Origin: Microlunatus parietis
GTDB lineage: Bacteria; Actinomycetota; Actinomycetes; Propionibacteriales; Propionibacteriaceae
Length of the DNA: 64,000 nt
Direction: 5' to 3'
NCBI RefSeq assembly: GCF_013407955.1
Contig: NZ_JACCBU010000001.1
Location: 1,240,001 to 1,304,000 of the forward strand
In this document: one piece after another, positions 1 through 7,968 of the stretch
How the letters are laid out: each line of letters starts with the position of its first letter
How positions within the stretch are numbered: position 1 is the first letter of the stretch
The notes under the pieces: generated by a model
What the model saw: the letters and a program-made list of their open reading frames with translations, nothing else
What the model was told of the DNA's origin: nothing
Databases searched by the model: none
Made by a program: the position numbers and the translations under genes

Positions 1-846
1 GATCGTGGTCAGGCTCGGCGTCAGTACCCGGGCCAGCAGCACGTCGTCGCAGCCGACCACCGACCGGTGCGCGGGCACCCGGAGTCCGCGGTCGGACAGC
101 CCAGCCACCACCCCGCAGGCGGCAAGATCATCGAAGGCGAACACCGCGGTCGCCCCGGACTCCGCGAAGGCCTCGGCACCGGCGCGGCCGCCGTCGAAGG
201 ACGCGTCGAACGGGCCGAGCTCGATCAGCGCCACATCGGCCTTCCGGGCCCAGATGCGGACCGCCTCGGACCGCCGCTGCGCCGCCCAGGACGCCGACGG
301 CCCGCGCAGCAACGCGATGGTCCGGTGACCCAGCTCCACCAGGTGCCCGCCGGCCTCCCGCAACGCCGACGTGTTGTCGCAGACCACCGAGGGCACGCCG
401 TCCATGACCCGGTTGATCAACACCGTCGGCTTCCGCCCGACGGCCTGCTTGATCACCGAACTCGCCGACCGCGGGGACACGATGATCATGCCGTCCACCT
501 GGCCCGCGATCCGGGTGATCAAACCGAGCTCGGCCCGGCTGTCCTCCTCCGCGTCGACCAGCAGCACCGACGCATCCCGTTCCACGGCAGCCTGCTGGAT
601 CGCGCGGACCAGCGGCGGCATGAACGGGTTGGTGATGTCGGGCACGAACAGCCCGATCGCCCCGGTCACCCCGGTGACCAGCCGCCGGGCGGTCTTGTTC
701 GGCTGGTAACCGAGCCGCTCCGCCAGGGCCAGGATCTGGTCCCGGACGTCGGACTTCACCAGTTCGGGCCTGCTGAAGGCACGCGACACCGTCGAGGCCG
801 AGACGTTGAGCTCCTCGGCGATCGAGTAGATTGTCACCTTGCTCAC
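1..846 (-). CDS. LacI-family transcriptional regulator (3' end outside window)
   Basis: The GTG start at 846 opens a frame that runs off the left edge of the window, giving 282 visible residues out of a usual 330-340. The N-terminus is a LacI helix-turn-helix (TIYSIAEELNVSASTVSRAF, then RLGYQPNKTARRL). It is followed by the periplasmic-binding-protein-like effector domain, with the core strand GLFVPDITNPF. The gene is divergent from the NagA-type gene at 951, and a LacI-type dyad lies between them. I infer that it represses the amino-sugar operon in response to a sugar ligand. The ligand cannot be read from the sequence. Confidence 0.9.
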   Translation of the reverse strand, partial: MSKVTIYSIAEELNVSASTVSRAFSRPELVKSDVRDQILALAERLGYQPNKTARRLVTGVTGAIGLFVPDITNPFMPPLVRAIQQAAVERDASVLLVDAEEDSRAELGLITRIAGQVDGMIIVSPRSASSVIKQAVGRKPTVLINRVMDGVPSVVCDNTSALREAGGHLVELGHRTIALLRGPSASWAAQRRSEAVRIWARKADVALIELGPFDASFDGGRAGAEAFAESGATAVFAFDDLAACGVVAGLSDRGLRVPAHRSVVGCDDVLLARVLTPSLTTI

Positions 847-913
847 GGCTGTTTCCTCCCTTCGCAGGCCGGACGTCCTGTGACACTACACCCAGCCGGG
901 CGGAATCGCGCCG

Positions 914-943
914 TTGATCTGCAATCGGTTGCATGCGAAGATT
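914..943 (+). promoter_or_regulatory. Promoter with embedded LacI-family operator, leaderless start
   Basis: A 14-bp dyad TGCAATCGGTTGCA (920-933) has the central CG and TGCAA/TTGCA half-sites typical of LacI-family operators; 12 of 14 positions are symmetric. It fills most of the 18-bp spacer between TTGATC (914-919) and AAGATT (938-943). Transcription would then begin at or next to the ATG at 951, meaning a leaderless mRNA. This supports 951 over the in-frame ATG at 933, which overlaps the dyad. The operator is well supported; the -35 and -10 boxes are weaker. Confidence 0.65.
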
Positions 944-950
944 CAGCCCT

Positions 951-2105
951 ATGAGCCAGCAGCAGTCCCTCACGGGGCGCGACCCGGCCAGCGGCCGGCC
1001 GATCGAGGTCCGGTACGCCGCCGGACGGATCACCGACGTGCGGCAGGCGGACGCCGCCGGGGACGCCGAGCTCCCCTGGCTGGCTCCGGGCCTGGTCGAC
1101 GTCCAGGTCAACGGCTTCGGCGGCCACGACGCCAACGGTCCCGATGTCACGGCCGACGCGATCGTCGCCATGATCAACGCGCTGGTCCGGGCCGGCACCA
1201 CGACCACGTTCGCCACCGTGATCACCGAAGCGCCGGAGGCGATGCTGCGCTCGTTGCGGGCGATCGCCGAGGCACGCCGGCAGGATCCGCTGACGGCCCA
1301 TGTGATCGCCGGTGTCCACGTCGAAGGCCCCAACATCTCCGAGCAGGACGGCGCCCGTGGCGCGCACCCCGCCGAGCACGTACGGCCGCCCGACCTGGCC
1401 GAGTTCGAGGCCTGGCAGCAGGCCGCCGAGGGCGCGATCCGGATGATCACCGTCTCGCCGCACTTCCACGCCGTGACCGACTACATCGCCGCCGTGTCCG
1501 GCCGCGGGGTCGCGGTGTCGATCGGCCACACCCATGCGACCCCGGAACAGATCACCGCAGCCGTCGACGCCGGCGCGCGCTGGTCCACCCATCTCGGCAA
1601 CGGCGCCCACGCCACCCTGCCGCGGCACCCGAACTACCTCTGGGCCCAGCTCGCCGAGGACCGGCTCAGCTGCGGCTTCATCGCGGACGGCCACCACCTG
1701 CCGGCCGCGACGCTGACCGCGATGCTGCGGGCCAAGGGCCTGGACCGGGCCTACCTGGTCTCCGACACCGCCGCCCTGGCCGGGATGCCGCCGGGCCGCT
1801 ACCGGACCCCGGTCGGCGGCGATGTCGTGCTGACTGCCGACGGCCGGCTCGGTGACGCCACCAACAGTTACCTGGCCGGTGCCGCGCTGCCGCTGGCCCA
1901 CGGGGTCGCCGGCGCGGTCCGGCTGGCCGGGTTGTCGCTCGCCGACGCGCTCCGGCTGGCCACCGGCAATCCCGGCCTGCTGGCCGGCGGCCGGGGCACC
2001 CTGGAGCCCGGCGGACCGGCCGATCTGATCCTGTTCGACTTCGCGGCGGGCGATCCGTCGCTCCGGCTCCACCAGGTCGTCGTCGCCGGAAATCGCTTGT
2101 ATTAA
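951..2105 (+). CDS. nagA: N-acetylglucosamine-6-phosphate deacetylase-like amidohydrolase
   Basis: 384 aa amidohydrolase-superfamily protein. NagA hallmarks in order: PGLVDVQVNGFGG, where Q-x-N replaces the HxH metal site as in E. coli-type single-metal NagA; HVEGPNIS with GAHPAEHV; the metal histidines in GHTHA and THLGNGAHATL; and the catalytic aspartate in VSDTAAL. It would remove acetate from GlcNAc-6-phosphate or a related amino-sugar phosphate in the cytoplasm. I chose 951 because 933 lies inside the operator. The next gene follows 9 bp after the stop and encodes another deacetylase-type enzyme, so the two probably form one operon. The exact substrate is inferred; LGNGAH differs from the usual LFNAM. 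Confidence 0.82.
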   Translation: MSQQQSLTGRDPASGRPIEVRYAAGRITDVRQADAAGDAELPWLAPGLVDVQVNGFGGHDANGPDVTADAIVAMINALVRAGTTTTFATVITEAPEAMLRSLRAIAEARRQDPLTAHVIAGVHVEGPNISEQDGARGAHPAEHVRPPDLAEFEAWQQAAEGAIRMITVSPHFHAVTDYIAAVSGRGVAVSIGHTHATPEQITAAVDAGARWSTHLGNGAHATLPRHPNYLWAQLAEDRLSCGFIADGHHLPAATLTAMLRAKGLDRAYLVSDTAALAGMPPGRYRTPVGGDVVLTADGRLGDATNSYLAGAALPLAHGVAGAVRLAGLSLADALRLATGNPGLLAGGRGTLEPGGPADLILFDFAAGDPSLRLHQVVVAGNRLY

Positions 2106-2114
2106 GGAGAATCC

Positions 2115-3098
2115 GTGCCGCTGTTCGACCTCCCGCTTGATCAACTCCGGCAATACCGGCCGGACCGCGACGAGCCGGCCGACTTCGACGCATTCTGGTC
2201 CGCGACGCTGGCCGAGCAGTCGGGGCCGCTGGACGTGATCACCCGGCCCGAGCCGGCGCCGTTCGCCGGCCTGACCGTGCACGACGTGGATTTCGCCGGC
2301 TTCGGCGGGCACCGGATCCGGGGCTGGTGGCTCCGGCCGGACGCGCCGCGGGGCCGGCCGGCCTGCGTGCTGCACTTCCCCGGGTACAACGGCGGCCGCG
2401 GCTACCCGCATCAGTGGCTCTCCTATGCCGCGCTCGGCGTCTCCGTACTGGTGATGGACGTCCGCGGCCAGGGCGGCGGGTCGGAATACCCGGGCAGCAC
2501 CGGCGACCCGGGAGCGGACGGCACCAGCCCACTGACGACCGGGGAGGTGCCCGGCTTCCTGACCCGCGGCATCGAGGACCGGGACCGGTTCTACCTGCGC
2601 CGGGTCTACGTCGACGCGTACCGGTTCGTCGACGTGGCCCGCGAGCTGGTCGGGGCCGACGCCGAGGTGGTCCTGGCCGCCGGCAGCCAGGGCGGCGGGA
2701 TCGGCCTGGCGGTCGCCGGGCTGCGGTCCGACCTGGCGCTGGCCCTGCTCGACGTACCCTCCTTCGCCCTGTTCCGCCGGGCCACCGAGATCAGCGGCGT
2801 CGGCTCGCGGGCCGAGATCGCCCGCTACCTGTCCGGGCAGCGGAACCGGATCGACCAGGTGTTCGCCACGCTGGCGTACTTCGACACGGTCAACCTGGCC
2901 GCCCGGGCCGGCGCCGAGGCGGTATTCTCGGTCGGCCTGATGGACCAGGTCTGCCCGCCGTCGACCGTGTTCGCCGCGTACCACCACTACGCCGGGCCCA
3001 AGGACATCGCCGTCTGGCCGTACAACGGGCACGAGGGCGGCGGCGCCGAGCAGCAGGCCCGCCACCTGGCCCGGGTCGCAGCCTTCCTCGACGCCTGA
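2115..3098 (+). CDS. Acetylxylan esterase / cephalosporin-C deacetylase family (CE7)
   Basis: 327 aa cytoplasmic alpha/beta hydrolase of the AXE1/CE7 family, close to the usual 320-330 aa. N-terminal FDAFWSATL and the RGWWLRPD strand are family features. HFPGYNGGRG forms the oxyanion region, DVRGQGGGS follows, and the nucleophile elbow is AGSQGGG. The acid lies around GLMDQVCPPS and the histidine in YNGHEGGG. The GTG start at 2115 has AAGGAGA (2104-2110), which overlaps the upstream stop, so translation is probably coupled. These enzymes remove acetyl groups from short xylo-oligosaccharides and similar acetylated sugars. Placement behind nagA suggests a role in deacetylating imported sugars. 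Confidence 0.88.
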   Translation: MPLFDLPLDQLRQYRPDRDEPADFDAFWSATLAEQSGPLDVITRPEPAPFAGLTVHDVDFAGFGGHRIRGWWLRPDAPRGRPACVLHFPGYNGGRGYPHQWLSYAALGVSVLVMDVRGQGGGSEYPGSTGDPGADGTSPLTTGEVPGFLTRGIEDRDRFYLRRVYVDAYRFVDVARELVGADAEVVLAAGSQGGGIGLAVAGLRSDLALALLDVPSFALFRRATEISGVGSRAEIARYLSGQRNRIDQVFATLAYFDTVNLAARAGAEAVFSVGLMDQVCPPSTVFAAYHHYAGPKDIAVWPYNGHEGGGAEQQARHLARVAAFLDA

Positions 3099-3196
3099 TT
3101 GTGACCCACATCACACGTTGATCGCCGTCAAAGTCGCGTCGGTTCCGCCGTCCACCTCATGAACGCCCAGTACGAGCGCGACGGAGGAGGACTGCG

Positions 3197-4018
3197 ATGT
3201 TTCGAGCCCTGGAGTACCCCACCTTCCGTGGCGGCGAAGGGATTCTCGCGACCTCGGGGACCTGCCTCGCCGAGCCGCCCCGACGTGCCGGTGACCATGG
3301 CTGGACCAGGTCCCACGACGACGGCCAGCGCCGTGGGACCGGCTGGCACGCCGGGGCCGGGATCCCCACGATCCCGAATGTCGCCGACCGGGTGGCTGAC
3401 CGGCCGAGCCGAGGCGGACGGGGAGCAGCGTCGGCGGTGGGTGGGCTCGCCGATCAGCTGTACCACCACCTGACCCGTCACCTCGGCTCGGTCTCTGCGG
3501 CCTGGTCGACCGACCAGGCCGGCGCCGACCTCGGCTTCCAGGTCGTCGAGTTCGCCCCGAGCCGGATCGACGGCGCCGTGGTCTATGCGACGGTCGGGCT
3601 GAGCGACTACGTCCTCGACTCGCTGACCGCCGACGGGCACTTCCGGCTCGAGTTGATCATGGTCGCGCCGGACCGGCTGCGGCGCAGTGTGCTGCCGTAC
3701 ATCCTCGGCGACTACGCCCGGATGGTGCTGGCCCTGCGCGAGCTGCCCGAGGTCGGTACGGTCGTCGGCAACATCCCGCACCTGGGCGACCTGTCCAGCA
3801 TGACCACGCTCTATCTCGGCCGGCCGCCCTACCTCGCACCGGACTTCGCCCGGTTCCGGACCGGCGACCTGGCCGTCAACATCGACTGGCTGCTGCCGGT
3901 CTCCGCCGCCGAGGCCACCTACGTCGACGCCGAGGGCTGGGCAGCGTTCGAGAAGTTGATCTACGGCCGCGACGGCATCGACCCGCTCGACTACGACCGG
4001 GCGTCCATGCCGCTCTGA
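3197..4018 (+). CDS. SUFU (suppressor of fused) domain protein
   Basis: The C-terminal ~190 residues match the bacterial suppressor-of-fused domain: a beta strand with FQVVEFAPSR, VVYATVGLSDYVL, RLELIMVAPD, and the late segment VNIDWLLPVSAAEATYV. The family has no firm biochemical role in bacteria; several members act as immunity-type proteins. The start is uncertain. ATG 3197 has an excellent GGAGGAGG (3182-3189), but residues 1-80 are low-complexity, have visibly poorer G/C-ending codons, and lie outside the domain. GTG 3437, preceded by GGGGAG, would give a normal-sized 193 aa protein. The gene stands alone on the plus strand. Confidence 0.7.
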   Translation: MFRALEYPTFRGGEGILATSGTCLAEPPRRAGDHGWTRSHDDGQRRGTGWHAGAGIPTIPNVADRVADRPSRGGRGAASAVGGLADQLYHHLTRHLGSVSAAWSTDQAGADLGFQVVEFAPSRIDGAVVYATVGLSDYVLDSLTADGHFRLELIMVAPDRLRRSVLPYILGDYARMVLALRELPEVGTVVGNIPHLGDLSSMTTLYLGRPPYLAPDFARFRTGDLAVNIDWLLPVSAAEATYVDAEGWAAFEKLIYGRDGIDPLDYDRASMPL

Positions 4019-4046
4019 TCTCGAGCGGCGAAAATCGGTCCTCGTC

Positions 4047-4140
4047 TCCAGGCGTCCTGGACTATCATCTCCCCCGTGATCGGGCGAGCTAACTAGGTCC
4101 GCAGCCCGGACCTTCACTGTTCGGCGTCCGTACGGGCGCC
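4047..4140 (+). promoter_or_regulatory. Structured 5' leader before the ABC-2 exporter genes
   Basis: Three inverted repeats precede the exporter operon. TCCAGG-CGT-CCTGGA (4047-4061) directly abuts a possible -10 box TATCAT (4063-4068) and looks like an operator. GGTCCG-CAGCC-CGGACC (4096-4112) is a perfect 6-bp hairpin. The 18-nt near-palindrome at 4123-4140 (GGCGTCCGTACGGGCGCC) has one mismatched pair. The two hairpins fall inside the ~150-nt untranslated leader, ending about 80 nt before the ATG at 4220. I do not recognise a known riboswitch. Confidence 0.4.
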
Positions 4141-4219
4141 TCCTCCAGGCTGCACATCTTCCGCCATAGTCAGCAAACCTTCCCGGCGCCGCAGATATTC
4201 GTGCAGCAAAGGAGTCACC

Positions 4220-5203
4220 ATGCCCGTGATCACGACTTCAGGCCTGACCAAGGACTACCGGTTCCATCGTCAGTCGCCCGGCCTCGGTGGGGCCGTCAAG
4301 AGCCTCTTCCACCGCACCCACGAAACCCGTCGAGCCCTGGACGGCCTCGATCTGATCATCGAACCCGGCGAGTTCGTCGGGCTGCTGGGCCGCAACGGCG
4401 CCGGCAAGACCACCACGCTGAAGCTGCTCTCCGGACTGCTCCGGCCTTCCTCCGGTACGGTCTCCGTGCTCGGCCACCAGCCGTGGCGGCGCAACTTCGA
4501 CTTCCTGCGCCGGATCGCCGTCGTGCTCGGCCAGAAGTCGATGCTCTGGTGGGACGTCTCCGCGATGGACAGCTACCTGGTGCACCGCGCGATGTACGAC
4601 CTCGACCGCGCCACCTTCGACCGCTCCGTCGCCGAGCTGGCCGAGCTGCTCTCGGTCAGCGATCTGCTCACCATCCCGGTGCGCAAGCTGTCCCTCGGCG
4701 AGCGAATGAAGTGCGAGCTGATCGGCGCCCTGCTGCACCAGCCCGACGTGCTGTTCCTGGACGAGCCGACGATCGGGCTCGATGTCTTGTCCACGGCGGT
4801 GATCAGGGACTTCCTGCGCGAGGTGAACCGACAGCGCGGCACCACGATCATCCTGACCAGCCACAACATGGACGACGTCGAGGCGCTCTGCGAGCGGGTG
4901 CTGCTCGTTGATCACGGCCGGCTCGGCTTCGACGGCTCGCTGGCCGAGTTGATCAAGTCCACCAGACCGGCGAAACGCCTGACCCTGACGTACGCCAGCC
5001 CGCCGGGACCGCCGACGGCCCTGCCGAGCGACGTGACCATGATCGAGAACGAGGGGCCGATCCGCCGGCTGGAGGCCGACCGGTCCAAGATCACCGAAGT
5101 ACTGTCGGTCGCCCCGTCCTGGGGTGAGCTGGTCGACGTCGAGGTGGCCGAGGCCGACCTCGACGAGGTGATGCGGACCGTGCTGAGCGGGGGCCTGCGA
5201 TGA
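4220..5203 (+). CDS. ABC-2 exporter ATP-binding protein
   Basis: 327 aa nucleotide-binding subunit. Walker A is GRNGAGKTT (near residue 60), the Q-loop is VLGQKS, the signature is LSLGERMKCE, and Walker B is VLFLDEPTIGLD, followed by LTSHNMDDV. The ~20-residue insertion before the first beta strands (KSLFHRTHETRRALDGL) is typical of NBDs paired with two DUF990/ABC2_membrane_6-type permeases. AGGAG (4209-4214 region) precedes the ATG. Its stop overlaps the next ATG by 4 bp, and a third gene follows in the same way. Together they form a cytoplasmic-membrane exporter of unknown substrate. Confidence 0.92.
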   Translation: MPVITTSGLTKDYRFHRQSPGLGGAVKSLFHRTHETRRALDGLDLIIEPGEFVGLLGRNGAGKTTTLKLLSGLLRPSSGTVSVLGHQPWRRNFDFLRRIAVVLGQKSMLWWDVSAMDSYLVHRAMYDLDRATFDRSVAELAELLSVSDLLTIPVRKLSLGERMKCELIGALLHQPDVLFLDEPTIGLDVLSTAVIRDFLREVNRQRGTTIILTSHNMDDVEALCERVLLVDHGRLGFDGSLAELIKSTRPAKRLTLTYASPPGPPTALPSDVTMIENEGPIRRLEADRSKITEVLSVAPSWGELVDVEVAEADLDEVMRTVLSGGLR

Positions 5204-6015
5204 AGTCCCGACCGGTGCGGCGACACCTCCGGGTCTTCGGCCGCGTGCTCGCCCTCAACATCGGCCTGACCTTCGTCTACCGGGGCGACTTCCTGCTGAT
5301 GCAGCTCGGCACGCTGCTCACTCCCCTGGTGTCGTTGGCCGTCTGGCAGGCCGCGCTGGCCGCCGGGGCCCAGGTCGACGTCACGCCGGGCTTCCTGAAC
5401 AGCTACTTCCTGCTGGTCGCCGTGGTGAACATGCTCACCTCGTCGTGGACCGCCTGGTTCCTGGCCGACATGATCCGCAACGGGACGCTGAACAAGTGGC
5501 TGATCCGGCCGGCGTCGGTGCACCTGGACGGGTTCGCCAACAACCTCGGCGAGAAGACGATCAAGCTCATGCTGCTGGTGCCGCTGGTGTTGATCATGGT
5601 CGTGCTGGTGCCGGGCGGGCTGCCGCTGCCGGCCACCCCGGCGCGGTGGCTGCTGTTCGCGCTGGCGATCGGCGTCGCGATGGCGATCAGCTACATCTTC
5701 GACATCGCCCGCGGCTCGCTGGCGTTCTGGTTCGAGGACGTCCAGGGCTTCAACATGGCGATCTCGATCATGACGCCGGTGCTGGCCGGCGTCGTCGTAC
5801 CGCTGGCCCTGATGCCGCCGGAGATCAGTGGGATCACGCTCTGGCAGCCGTTCCGGTTCATGGTCTCGTTCCCGATGGAGGTGCTGCTGGACCGGGTGCC
5901 GGGCGGGTTGGTCTTCGGCTTCGCCCAGCAGGCCGGCTGGCTGATCGTGTTCGCCGTGGTCGCCCTGGTGGTCTGGCGGCGCGGCCTGCGGTCGTACTCG
6001 GCGGCGGGTGCCTGA
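5200..6015 (+). CDS. ABC-2 family transporter permease 1 (DUF990-like)
   Basis: 271 aa integral membrane protein with about six hydrophobic segments. One is at residues 20-50 after a basic N-terminus (RRHLRVFGRVLALNIG), and clusters follow near 60-80, 110-145, 150-175, 190-205 and 240-260. The mid-protein segment AFWFEDVQGFNMAIS resembles the conserved AFW segment of ABC2_membrane_6 proteins. The start overlaps the ATPase stop (ATGA), and the stop overlaps the next permease start. Two dissimilar permeases with one ATPase fit a heteromeric exporter. Confidence 0.85.
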   Translation: MKSRPVRRHLRVFGRVLALNIGLTFVYRGDFLLMQLGTLLTPLVSLAVWQAALAAGAQVDVTPGFLNSYFLLVAVVNMLTSSWTAWFLADMIRNGTLNKWLIRPASVHLDGFANNLGEKTIKLMLLVPLVLIMVVLVPGGLPLPATPARWLLFALAIGVAMAISYIFDIARGSLAFWFEDVQGFNMAISIMTPVLAGVVVPLALMPPEISGITLWQPFRFMVSFPMEVLLDRVPGGLVFGFAQQAGWLIVFAVVALVVWRRGLRSYSAAGA

Positions 6016-6818
6016 TGATCACCTACCTTGATCAACTCCGGCGGCACGGCCGGATCTGGCGAGCCGCCGGAGTCCAGGCACTGAAGCGGGACGCCCAGTT
6101 CCGGGCCCAGGCCTGGACCACCGCTCTGGTCGCGCTGGCCGAGATCGCCACCGGCCTGATCCCGGTGTTGTTGATCATCCGCAGTTCGCCGCAGATCGGC
6201 GGCTGGACCGCCGGCCAGATCATCGCGGTGACCGGGATGTTCCAGCTGGCCATGGGGATCATCAACGCGTTCGTCGCGCCGAACCTGACCCGGATCGATC
6301 AGTACGTCCGCGAGGGCGAGCTGGACACGATCCTGATCCGGCCCGCCTCGGCCCAATGGCTCACCACGTTCCGCTGGATCCAACCGGCCTCACTGACCGG
6401 AGCGCTGGCCGGCGTCGCCTTGATCATCGTCGGACTCTGGGGCACCCCGCTCGCGCCGCTCGACGTACTCGCAGCCTTGGTGATCTTCGCCTGCGGGCTG
6501 GCCACGATCGCCGCGGTCTGGGCCAACCTGGCCTATCTCGCGTTCTGGTTCGAGGCGGCCTCGTTCATCCACAATGTGGTGCTGTCCGCGTTGTCGGCGG
6601 GGCGCTACCCGGTGGCGTTCTTCCCGTCCGCGATCCGGGTCGTGTTGATCTTCGTGGTGCCGATCGGCGCCGCGGCCACGCTGCCGGTGCAGTTCGTCAG
6701 CCACGGCGTCGACCCGGTGCTGCTCGGCGGCGTCTGCGGCGCGGCTGTCATGATCGTGGCGCTGACCCGGCTGCACTGGCGGCTGGCCCTGGCCCGCTAC
6801 TCGAGCGCGTCGTCCTGA
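6015..6818 (+). CDS. ABC-2 family transporter permease 2 (DUF990-like)
   Basis: 267 aa membrane protein from the ATG at 6015, which overlaps the stop of permease 1 (TGATG). About six transmembrane stretches are visible. The pattern RIDQYVREGELDTILIRPAS early on, and later YLAFWFEAASFIHNVVLSA, parallels the AFW segment in permease 1, so the two subunits are diverged paralogues. It is the last gene of the three-gene exporter operon. A perfect 12-bp-arm palindrome follows 57 bp later, before the convergent yqgE-type gene. Substrate unknown. Confidence 0.87.
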   Translation: MITYLDQLRRHGRIWRAAGVQALKRDAQFRAQAWTTALVALAEIATGLIPVLLIIRSSPQIGGWTAGQIIAVTGMFQLAMGIINAFVAPNLTRIDQYVREGELDTILIRPASAQWLTTFRWIQPASLTGALAGVALIIVGLWGTPLAPLDVLAALVIFACGLATIAAVWANLAYLAFWFEAASFIHNVVLSALSAGRYPVAFFPSAIRVVLIFVVPIGAAATLPVQFVSHGVDPVLLGGVCGAAVMIVALTRLHWRLALARYSSASS

Positions 6819-6875
6819 CCCGTCTTCCCCACAGATGTTGTCGCTTTACCAGAGAAGTAACTCGCGGGAAGTGTC

Positions 6876-6900
6876 AGTTTTTCACGTTACGTGAAAAACT
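6876..6900. repeat. 25-bp perfect palindrome between convergent genes
   Basis: Arms AGTTTTTCACGT and ACGTGAAAAACT are perfect complements around a single central T. The site lies between two convergent gene ends (6818 and 6943). A one-base loop and A-tract 3' flanks on both strands make a Rho-independent terminator unlikely. It looks more like a binding site for a dimeric protein. The half-site TTTCACG is also found in parS, but the spacing is different. Confidence 0.6.
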
Positions 6901-6942
6901 TGCGGCTGGTGTGACTGGTGGGGCGACGGCGACCAGGGCGCG

Positions 6943-7506
6943 TCAGTTGGCCTCGGCCTCGTCGGTGTAGGCGGAGAAGAAGGCGAGCCGGTTGCGCTGG
7001 CGGCGGAGCACCTGGCGCCACAGGTCGTGCGGCCGGCCGCCGAACACGTCGGCGTAGGTGGATGAGACCACGTGCCACATCCCGTTGGCGATCTCGGCCT
7101 GCAGCTGGCCGGGCTCCCAGCCGGCGTAGCCGGCGAAGATCCGCAGGTCGGCGTAGGCGCCGGCGACGATCTCGATCGGCGTGTCCAGGTGCAGCAGGCC
7201 GATGTCGTCGAACAGCCGCCGCCAGCCCGGCGGTTCCTCGCCGGTCCGGGCCACGCTGGCCAGGCAGATCGCGCCGTTCGGCGACACCGGGCCGCCGCTG
7301 AACAGCAGCCGCGGCTCGGTCACCGCGTCCACCCAGTCCGGCAGCACCGCCTCCAGCCGGGTCTGCGCGATCTCGTTGACGATCACCCCGAGGGCTCCGT
7401 CGGCGTCGCTGTCCAGCACCAGCACGACGGACCGGCTGAAGATCCCCTCGCTCAGCAGCACACTGGCCACCAGCAGCTGCCCCGGCTTGGGCGCCACCTC
7501 GGTCAT
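6943..7506 (-). CDS. YqgE/AlgH family protein
   Basis: 187 aa, the usual length for UPF0301/AlgH. Family features are PKPGQLLVASVLLSE at the N-terminus, FSRSVVLVLDSDADGALGVIVNE, LLFSGGPVSPNGAICL, and the C-terminal AGYAGWEPGQLQAEI. Function is not settled; homologues are soluble cytoplasmic proteins linked to regulation in pseudomonads. I chose ATG 7506 because it overlaps the upstream VanZ-type stop (ATGA) and has GGGGGA just ahead. An in-frame start at 7524 would add six residues. It is last in a minus-strand run malic enzyme-vanZ-yqgE. Confidence 0.9.
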   Translation of the reverse strand: MTEVAPKPGQLLVASVLLSEGIFSRSVVLVLDSDADGALGVIVNEIAQTRLEAVLPDWVDAVTEPRLLFSGGPVSPNGAICLASVARTGEEPPGWRRLFDDIGLLHLDTPIEIVAGAYADLRIFAGYAGWEPGQLQAEIANGMWHVVSSTYADVFGGRPHDLWRQVLRRQRNRLAFFSAYTDEAEAN

Positions 7507-7955
7507 CGATCCCCCGGTTTCCATTGTGAGATCAGGGTCCGCCGAGCAATGATCAGCACCGCCGTACCGTACCCGATGGCGATGCCGAGCAGATCGGCGC
7601 CGACATCGAACAGGTCACCGCTTCGGTCCGGCAGCAGGGCGCCCTGGACGACCTCGCTCAGCACGGCGTGCCCGACGAAGATCGCGATCACCGCCGTGCC
7701 GAACCACGGACCGGGCCGGCCCCGCCGCCGGGCCGCCCGCCAGAGCATGATCAGCAGGACCGGGACCGCGAAGATCACCAAGTGCCCGACCTTGTCCAGA
7801 TGCGGTACGAGATCGGGGGCCGGCGGCCCGGCCGGACGATAGAGCGCGATCAGTTGTGCCAGGCAGCTGATCACCGCCGCTCCGAGCAGGACCCGGCGGG
7901 CGACGCGCCCTTCCCGGGAAGGGCGTCCGCCGCCGACCACCGCGGGCTGCGCCAT
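7503..7955 (-). CDS. VanZ family membrane protein
   Basis: 150 aa with four hydrophobic helices: AAVISCLAQLIALYR, VGHLVIFAVPVLLIML, WFGTAVIAIFVGHAVLSE and DVGADLLGIAIGYGTAVLI. HLDKVGHLVIF and SEVVQG...GDLFDVGADLLGI are the VanZ-like signature, with conserved H, D and E. The ATG at 7955 lies 13 bp after the malic-enzyme stop; an open frame extends upstream into that gene but is not credible coding. Members include VanZ (teicoplanin resistance) and many cell-envelope proteins of unknown role. No van cluster is present. Confidence 0.85.
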   Translation of the reverse strand: MAQPAVVGGGRPSREGRVARRVLLGAAVISCLAQLIALYRPAGPPAPDLVPHLDKVGHLVIFAVPVLLIMLWRAARRRGRPGPWFGTAVIAIFVGHAVLSEVVQGALLPDRSGDLFDVGADLLGIAIGYGTAVLIIARRTLISQWKPGDR

Positions 7956-7968
7956 CAACCGTGCTGGA

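Noticed and set aside
843..3065. Long open frame antisense to the nagA and CE7 genes
   Set aside because: It is a GC-rich shadow frame with low-complexity Arg/Gly/Ala composition; conserved domains are on the other strand.
6876..6900. parS centromere site
   Set aside because: True parS has contiguous GTTTCACGTGAAAC. Here three extra bases separate the half-sites, and no parA or parB gene is nearby.
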